Assembly: GCA_029261715.1 (NCBI GenBank)
Contig: JAJDAT010000049.1
Span: forward strand, 186,001 to 250,000
From: Nitrospinia bacterium
GTDB taxonomy: Bacteria > Nitrospinota > Nitrospinia > Nitrospinales > JAJDAT01
DNA: 64,000 nt
Direction of reading: 5' to 3'
This document shows positions 63,845-64,000 of the stretch, piece after piece; position 1 is the stretch's first letter, and each line of letters opens with the position of its first letter. The notes below the pieces were generated by a model. The model saw only the letters and a program-made list of their open reading frames with translations, was not told the origin of the DNA and did no database searches. Made by a program: the position numbers and the translations under genes.

Positions 63845-64000
63845 ATGTCGAGCACAGACGTTTCATCTTTTGAAGATGACAATCAATGCGCAAAGTGTCT
63901 TCCTTCTAAGTGTTGTACTTATTTTGCATTTGAAGTTGACGAACCTGTTACCCGAAAAGATTTTGAAGCCCTGTTATGGCAAATAGCCCATGAAAAAGTC
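63845..64000 (+). CDS. YkgJ-like cysteine-cluster protein (partial, runs off the right edge)
   Basis: The first 52 codons of a gene that continues beyond the window. After an acidic N-terminus, the peptide carries CAKCLPSKCCTYFAFEVDEP, matching the N-terminal C-x2-C-x4-CC of the YkgJ/Fe-Zn chelating family. It follows the radical SAM gene by 99 bases on the same strand. The frame stays open to base 64000. Confidence 0.72.
   Translation, partial: MSSTDVSSFEDDNQCAKCLPSKCCTYFAFEVDEPVTRKDFEALLWQIAHEKV

Overview
This AT-rich window comes from the chromosome of a free-living Gram-negative bacterium. It encodes lipid A and LPS-type enzymes (LpxD, two GT9 heptosyltransferase-like proteins, a WaaG-like transferase), a TonB-dependent receptor, an OprO/P-type porin and a type IV pilin. 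It also has squalene-hopene cyclase, a pentaheme cytochrome, CstA, ATP-dependent PEP carboxykinase and a full Pho/Pst block. The mix suggests an aquatic, respiratory, phosphate-scavenging organism. A low-GC marine lineage such as Nitrospinota is my guess from gene content, not something the sequence proves. I see no rRNA, tRNA, insertion sequence, prophage or CRISPR array, so this looks like ordinary chromosome with some lineage-specific inserts.

Layout. 0-9.2 kb: a DUF3179 protein coupled to a VTT membrane protein, a minus-strand sugar group (GT2, left-handed beta-helix protein, long phosphohexomutase), then a TonB receptor/YfiR/small-protein module ending at a strong bidirectional terminator. 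9.2-16.9 kb: a pilin with a clear sigma-54 promoter and an upstream dyad, then six envelope glycosyltransferases (four GT4, two GT9). 17-26 kb: CobW GTPase, purA, cstA, two tandem paralogous GT-C-like membrane proteins and a spermidine-synthase-like protein. 26-33.5 kb: pckA, the coupled pdxA-rsmA-cobA/hemD run, and shc. 33.7-39.6 kb: pentaheme cytochrome, three tandem paralogous secreted or lipoprotein genes, a GT2, bioB, a candidate small RNA, a CPXCG protein and YajQ. 39.7-48.4 kb: two FGE-fold proteins that lack the catalytic cysteines, an aldo/keto reductase, an exporter-type ABC transporter, accA, a secreted LRR protein, lpxD and a His-rich protein that may have a copper-monooxygenase-like fold. 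48.5-60.7 kb: phosphate porin, SprA-like protein, phoB-phoR, pstS-pstC-pstA-pstB-phoU. 60.7-64 kb: a TMTC-like membrane/TPR protein, a radical SAM protein and the start of a YkgJ-like cysteine-cluster gene.

How the genes work together. The best-supported system is phosphate acquisition: porin, two-component system, high-affinity transporter and PhoU. The porin and pstS share 7-bp direct repeats (TCTAACA-like) at 11-bp spacing upstream, which I read as this organism's PHO box. PstC and PstA carry large extra-membrane insertions. The second well-supported circuit is sigma-54 control of the pilin. The least understood elements are the three-copy lipoprotein family, the His-rich copper-like protein paired with a degenerate FGE protein, the LRR protein between lpxD and accA, the candidate sRNA before 38826, and a broken minus-strand reading frame upstream of pckA. 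I did not find a clearly new multi-gene defence or metabolic system; these are the best leads.
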